7,703 nucleotides of DNA from Clostridium sp. UBA1056 (GTDB lineage: Bacteria > Bacillota > Clostridia > Clostridiales > Clostridiaceae): assembly GCA_002316385.1 (NCBI GenBank), contig DCDL01000034.1, positions 1-7,703 of the forward strand, in the 5' to 3' direction. This document shows positions 5,336 to 7,703 of the stretch, one piece after another. The notes below the pieces were generated by a model. It did no database searches and was not told the origin of the DNA. It worked only from the letters and a program-made list of their open reading frames with translations. Position numbers and translations under genes: made by a program. Position 1 is the first letter of the stretch. Every line of letters starts with the position of its first letter.

Positions 5336-7069
5336 TTATTCTTCTATATAGGCATCCTTTAATCCTTTTACCCAATTATGGAATGGGCTTGTTTTTAGGT
5401 CTTTGACTTTCTTATTGTACATGTCAAAATAAGTATTTGCATATACAGGAACTATAGGTGCATCCTCATTAAGGATTTTAGCTATTTCTTTATACTTTGG
5501 TTTTGCTTCGTCTTTATCTATAATACCCTTAGCTTCATCTAATAGCTTATCAACCTCTGGATTTTTATATCTAGAACTATTACTTTTACCACTACCTACC
5601 TCACTTGAGTGAACTTCAGAATATATGGTATCAGGATCTGGTGTAGTTATCTGTGTTGCCATGAAGTATATACTCCATTTATCTACGTTCGCATCAGAGT
5701 CATATTGAATATAGTCTAATAATGTATTAAACTCAAGGTATGCTACATTAAGTTTAATTTTTAAACCTTCACCCCAGTCTCTTTCCCACATTGGAATAAG
5801 GGTAGGTAATATAGCGTGGTCTGGCATAGCAGCTACATTAAGCTCCATAACCTTCCCATCCTTCTCTCTAAATCCACTTGGACCAACCTTCCAGCCAGCT
5901 TCATCTAATAAAGATTTAGCTTTTTCTAAATCAAAATCATACTGAGTCAATTCACTAAGTAGTTTATCATCTATATTCCAAGAAACTTGAGAGAATGGGT
6001 GATATTGAGTTGATGCTAATACATCTCCTGTTTCTTCATCTTTATAAAAACTGTTTACAAATTCTTTAAGATTAAAGCTGTAGTATAGTGCTTGACGTAC
6101 AGCTTTCTCTGCTGTTGGACCTGATTCACAGTTAAATTTAGTGTAACCGTATCCACTTCTGTCATAGCTATTAAAGGTCAAGAAATCCTGGGCCTTAGCC
6201 TCATTTATTTTTTTAGGTTCAATGACACCTTCAAGTAAATCTACGTTCTTAGCTGTTAATTCAACCATATCAGTAGTCTCAGTAACGATCTTACATACTA
6301 CATTTTGAATTTTGTATCCTTCACCATAATAATTAGGATTTCTCTTAAGAGATGCAAATTCCTTTTCTTGGAATTTTTCTAAAGTATAAGGACCTGAACC
6401 CATTGGCTTTGTTGTTATTGCTGCTATAGTAGAGGTATCATCTCCAACCTTCCAATTTGCTCCGTAATAGTGTTCTGGCATAATTGGAAAATCACAATTA
6501 GCAAGATTTGTTCTTAATGGTTCTTTAAAAGAAAATTTAACTGTATTTTCATCTACTGCTACTACGCCTTTAAACTCTTTAGTATCTCCTTTGTTGTACT
6601 CTTCATATCCAGCTAAATCTTTAACAACAGACCCATATCTACCAGTATAAGTTTTATCTGACATAAATTTATAAGTAAACACTACGTCATCAGCTGTAAC
6701 CTTTTCACCATCTGAGAAGGTCATATCCTTTTTCATTTTAAAAGTTATTTCCTTTTTATCTTCTGAAAACTCCCAGCTTTCTGCTGCAGATGGTTGGTAT
6801 TCTCCATTAATATCCATTACAATAAGTCTATCAAATACCATATCAACTACATAGCCATCCTGAACTGATGAATAATAAGCTGGGTTAAAGTTACCAGACA
6901 TATCTTTTACTCCAGAAATTAAAGTACCACCAGTTTTCTTTTCACCTGTTTCTGATGCAGGTGTCTTACCCTTTGATGAATCATCTTTTTTGTCTTTGCC
7001 GCCACATCCAACTAATGAGAAAGCTAGAATACTTGACAACATTAAAGCCATTAATTTCCTCTTCTTCAA
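5336..7069 (-). CDS. oppA: Oligopeptide-binding lipoprotein OppA
   Basis: This is the extracellular substrate-binding subunit of the peptide importer, 577 residues, of solute-binding family 5. The signal peptide MKKRKLMALM... ends in the lipobox LVGC, so the mature protein starts at Cys22, lipid-anchored to the outside of the membrane. Residues 23-47 are a charged, flexible K/S/T/D linker. The family signature is clear at 94-131 (SAAESWEFSEDKKE, then TFSDGEKVTADDVVF). The rest shows normal family features such as GSGPYTL and NPNYYG. The start codon is TTG (7067-7069), backed by AAGGGGG eight bases upstream; the next ATGs (codons 7 and 10) would remove the basic start of the signal peptide. 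It is the first gene of the opp operon and has its own leader of roughly 220 bases. The ligand is inferred from context; a preference for dipeptides or another peptide class cannot be excluded. Confidence 0.93.
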   Translation of the reverse strand: MKKRKLMALMLSSILAFSLVGCGGKDKKDDSSKGKTPASETGEKKTGGTLISGVKDMSGNFNPAYYSSVQDGYVVDMVFDRLIVMDINGEYQPSAAESWEFSEDKKEITFKMKKDMTFSDGEKVTADDVVFTYKFMSDKTYTGRYGSVVKDLAGYEEYNKGDTKEFKGVVAVDENTVKFSFKEPLRTNLANCDFPIMPEHYYGANWKVGDDTSTIAAITTKPMGSGPYTLEKFQEKEFASLKRNPNYYGEGYKIQNVVCKIVTETTDMVELTAKNVDLLEGVIEPKKINEAKAQDFLTFNSYDRSGYGYTKFNCESGPTAEKAVRQALYYSFNLKEFVNSFYKDEETGDVLASTQYHPFSQVSWNIDDKLLSELTQYDFDLEKAKSLLDEAGWKVGPSGFREKDGKVMELNVAAMPDHAILPTLIPMWERDWGEGLKIKLNVAYLEFNTLLDYIQYDSDANVDKWSIYFMATQITTPDPDTIYSEVHSSEVGSGKSNSSRYKNPEVDKLLDEAKGIIDKDEAKPKYKEIAKILNEDAPIVPVYANTYFDMYNKKVKDLKTSPFHNWVKGLKDAYIEE

Positions 7070-7077
7070 AATCTATT

Positions 7078-7084
7078 CCCCCTT
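7078..7084 (-). promoter_or_regulatory. Ribosome binding site fixing the TTG start of oppA
   Basis: AAGGGGG on the minus strand is followed by eight bases and then TTG. No ATG lies in a usable position, so this site decides the start. Confidence 0.8.
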
Positions 7085-7298
7085 AAAAAATTAAGTTATA
7101 AATAAATACAAAAATATATAAAATATATATTTGTATAAATTCCTATCCCCATAGCTACCTTATTTTCAAATTTAATATAGTTTTTAATTGAAGTAGTTTA
7201 TTAAATACTTTAGAACTCATTTTTATCTTTTATCAAATTAATTGTATATTTGTTACTTTTCAGCATATTTTTCTTATTTATGTAAATTCATTATCCTA

Positions 7299-7327
7299 AT
7301 AATACATATATTTTGTTACTTTGTAAA
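7299..7327 (-). promoter_or_regulatory. Likely sigma-A promoter of the opp operon
   Basis: On the minus strand TTTACA (7322-7327) is followed by exactly 17 bases and TATTAT (7299-7304). Each hexamer differs from consensus at one position. Transcription would start near 7292, giving an untranslated leader of about 220 bases before oppA. It was the best-spaced pair I found between 7085 and 7330. Because the region is so AT-rich, the call rests on the spacing and on both hexamers together. Confidence 0.5.
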
Positions 7328-7340
7328 TACCTTTTTCGAA

Positions 7341-7355
7341 AATATTCTGAATTTT
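7341..7355. promoter_or_regulatory. Candidate CodY box upstream of the opp promoter
   Basis: The palindrome-like 15-mer AATATTCTGAATTTT matches the CodY consensus AATTTTCWGAAAATT at 12 of 15 positions, including the central TTCTGAA. It ends 14 bases upstream of the -35 element. CodY control of peptide-uptake operons is well known in Firmicutes. Three-mismatch hits are common in AT-rich DNA, so this is only suggestive. Confidence 0.3.
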
Positions 7356-7534
7356 CTTTTAATTGTTTTGTATATAGAAATATTCGGGTTACTAATATTT
7401 CGTAAAGTATATCATCAAAATTTTGTTATATATGGAATATAAATCATGATTATTTTCATTTTTATACAAACTAATAGACTATTAAATTAAAATAACCTAT
7501 TGCTTTAATATTTTATTCATATCTATAAACTATA

Positions 7535-7549
7535 TATTTATTGAAAATT
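7535..7549. promoter_or_regulatory. Second, weaker CodY-like box
   Basis: TATTTATTGAAAATT matches the CodY consensus at 12 of 15 positions, but only the right half (GAAAATT) is good and the central C is missing. It lies about 210 bases upstream of the -35 element, too far for simple repression. It may be chance. Confidence 0.15.
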
Positions 7550-7568
7550 CTCTCAAAATATTTAATTG

Positions 7569-7596
7569 CCTAAGTTTGGTACAAATAAAACTTAGG
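7569..7596. repeat. Inverted repeat (hairpin), role unclear
   Basis: CCTAAGTTT (7569-7577) pairs perfectly with AAACTTAGG (7588-7596) around a 10-base loop. Neither side carries a clean T run, so it is not a strong terminator. It could be a weak terminator for a leftward transcript from the right, or an operator. Confidence 0.4.
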
Positions 7597-7621
7597 TAAA
7601 ACTTTATTTATTAGATTTATA

Positions 7622-7669
7622 TAAAAAAATAAGACTAAGAATACACGCTATTTCATCTATTCTTAGTCT
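7622..7669 (-). terminator. Terminator for a leftward gene beyond the right edge
   Basis: AGACTAAGAATA (7632-7643) pairs perfectly with TATTCTTAGTCT (7658-7669), a 12-bp stem with a 14-base loop. On the minus strand it is followed by TATTTTTTTAT, a good U tract. This implies a minus-strand gene ending just outside the window. On the plus strand the downstream bases are less U-rich, so the main direction is leftward. Confidence 0.65.
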
Positions 7670-7689
7670 ATCTATTTTATATTTAAATA

Positions 7690-7703
7690 AGGCATCTTCA
7701 AAA
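7690..7703 (-). repeat. Right copy of the short inverted match to the left edge
   Basis: On the minus strand this reads TTTTGAAGATGCCT, matching 29-42 at 13 of 14 positions. The copy is cut by the end of the window, so its real length is unknown. Confidence 0.3.

Larger units (their letters stand above)
7070..7703. other. Gene-free 634-base region upstream of oppA
   Basis: No convincing protein gene is present. From left to right it holds the long oppA leader (7070 to about 7292), the candidate promoter (7299-7327), a CodY-like box (7341-7355), very AT-rich DNA with no recognised structure (7356-7560), a 9-bp hairpin (7569-7596), a leftward terminator (7622-7669), and a short repeat at the right edge. 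The one forward open frame (7242-7442) is an AT-rich, Phe/Ile/Tyr-laden translation with no ribosome binding site and looks spurious. Confidence 0.6.

Noticed and set aside
7081..7095. CTTAA/TTAAG hairpin that could hide the oppA ribosome binding site
   Set aside because: It is only five A-T-rich pairs and overlaps just the first two bases (AA) of the AAGGGGG site, so it is too weak to matter.
7242..7442. Forward open frame of 66 codons upstream of oppA
   Set aside because: It lacks a ribosome binding site, is made of AT-driven Phe/Ile/Tyr codons, and overlaps the likely opp promoter.
1..7703. CRISPR array, tRNA or rRNA gene, or insertion sequence
   Set aside because: I saw no regularly spaced repeats, no tRNA or rRNA-like cores, and no transposase gene; the only repeats are the short ones listed.

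Overview
This AT-rich window looks like the chromosome of a low-GC Firmicute, most likely Clostridium or a close relative. The evidence is heavy use of AGA and ATA codons, strong AGGAGG/GGGGG-type ribosome binding sites, a TTG start, and very AT-rich gene-free DNA. The species cannot be fixed from the sequence alone.

Layout, left to right. Positions 1-85 hold a short leader with a possible sigma-A promoter and an AT-rich copy of a short repeat. Positions 86-853 (+) encode a membrane protein of the ECF-transporter S-component type, which would be the vitamin-binding subunit, followed by a terminator hairpin. Positions 854-1073 are a convergent gap holding a perfect 17-bp palindrome, a short unexplained GC-richer stretch and the terminator of the leftward operon. 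From 1106 to 7069 everything is on the minus strand and forms one operon. Read in transcription order it is oppA (lipoprotein peptide-binding subunit), oppB and oppC (permeases), oppD and oppF (ATPases), and then a tiny single-helix membrane protein of about 63 residues that I do not recognise. Positions 7070-7703 contain no convincing gene. They hold the long oppA leader, its likely promoter, two weak CodY-like boxes, and a terminator for something transcribed leftward from beyond the right edge.

How it works together: OppA is anchored to the outer face of the membrane by a lipid on Cys22 and captures oligopeptides. OppB and OppC form the membrane channel, and OppD and OppF hydrolyse ATP on the inside. 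A GC-rich hairpin between oppA and oppB probably lets the binding protein be made in excess. The genes downstream of it are tightly packed, with a 23-nt oppD/oppF overlap. The system would import peptides as a nitrogen or amino-acid source. In related bacteria such operons are often under CodY control, and the candidate boxes here fit that only weakly.

Most of the window is a well-known transporter type. The items most worth a second look are the small membrane protein at the end of the opp operon, the oppA-oppB hairpin, the roughly 220-nt oppA leader, the unusually long S component, and a short inverted match between the two ends of the window.
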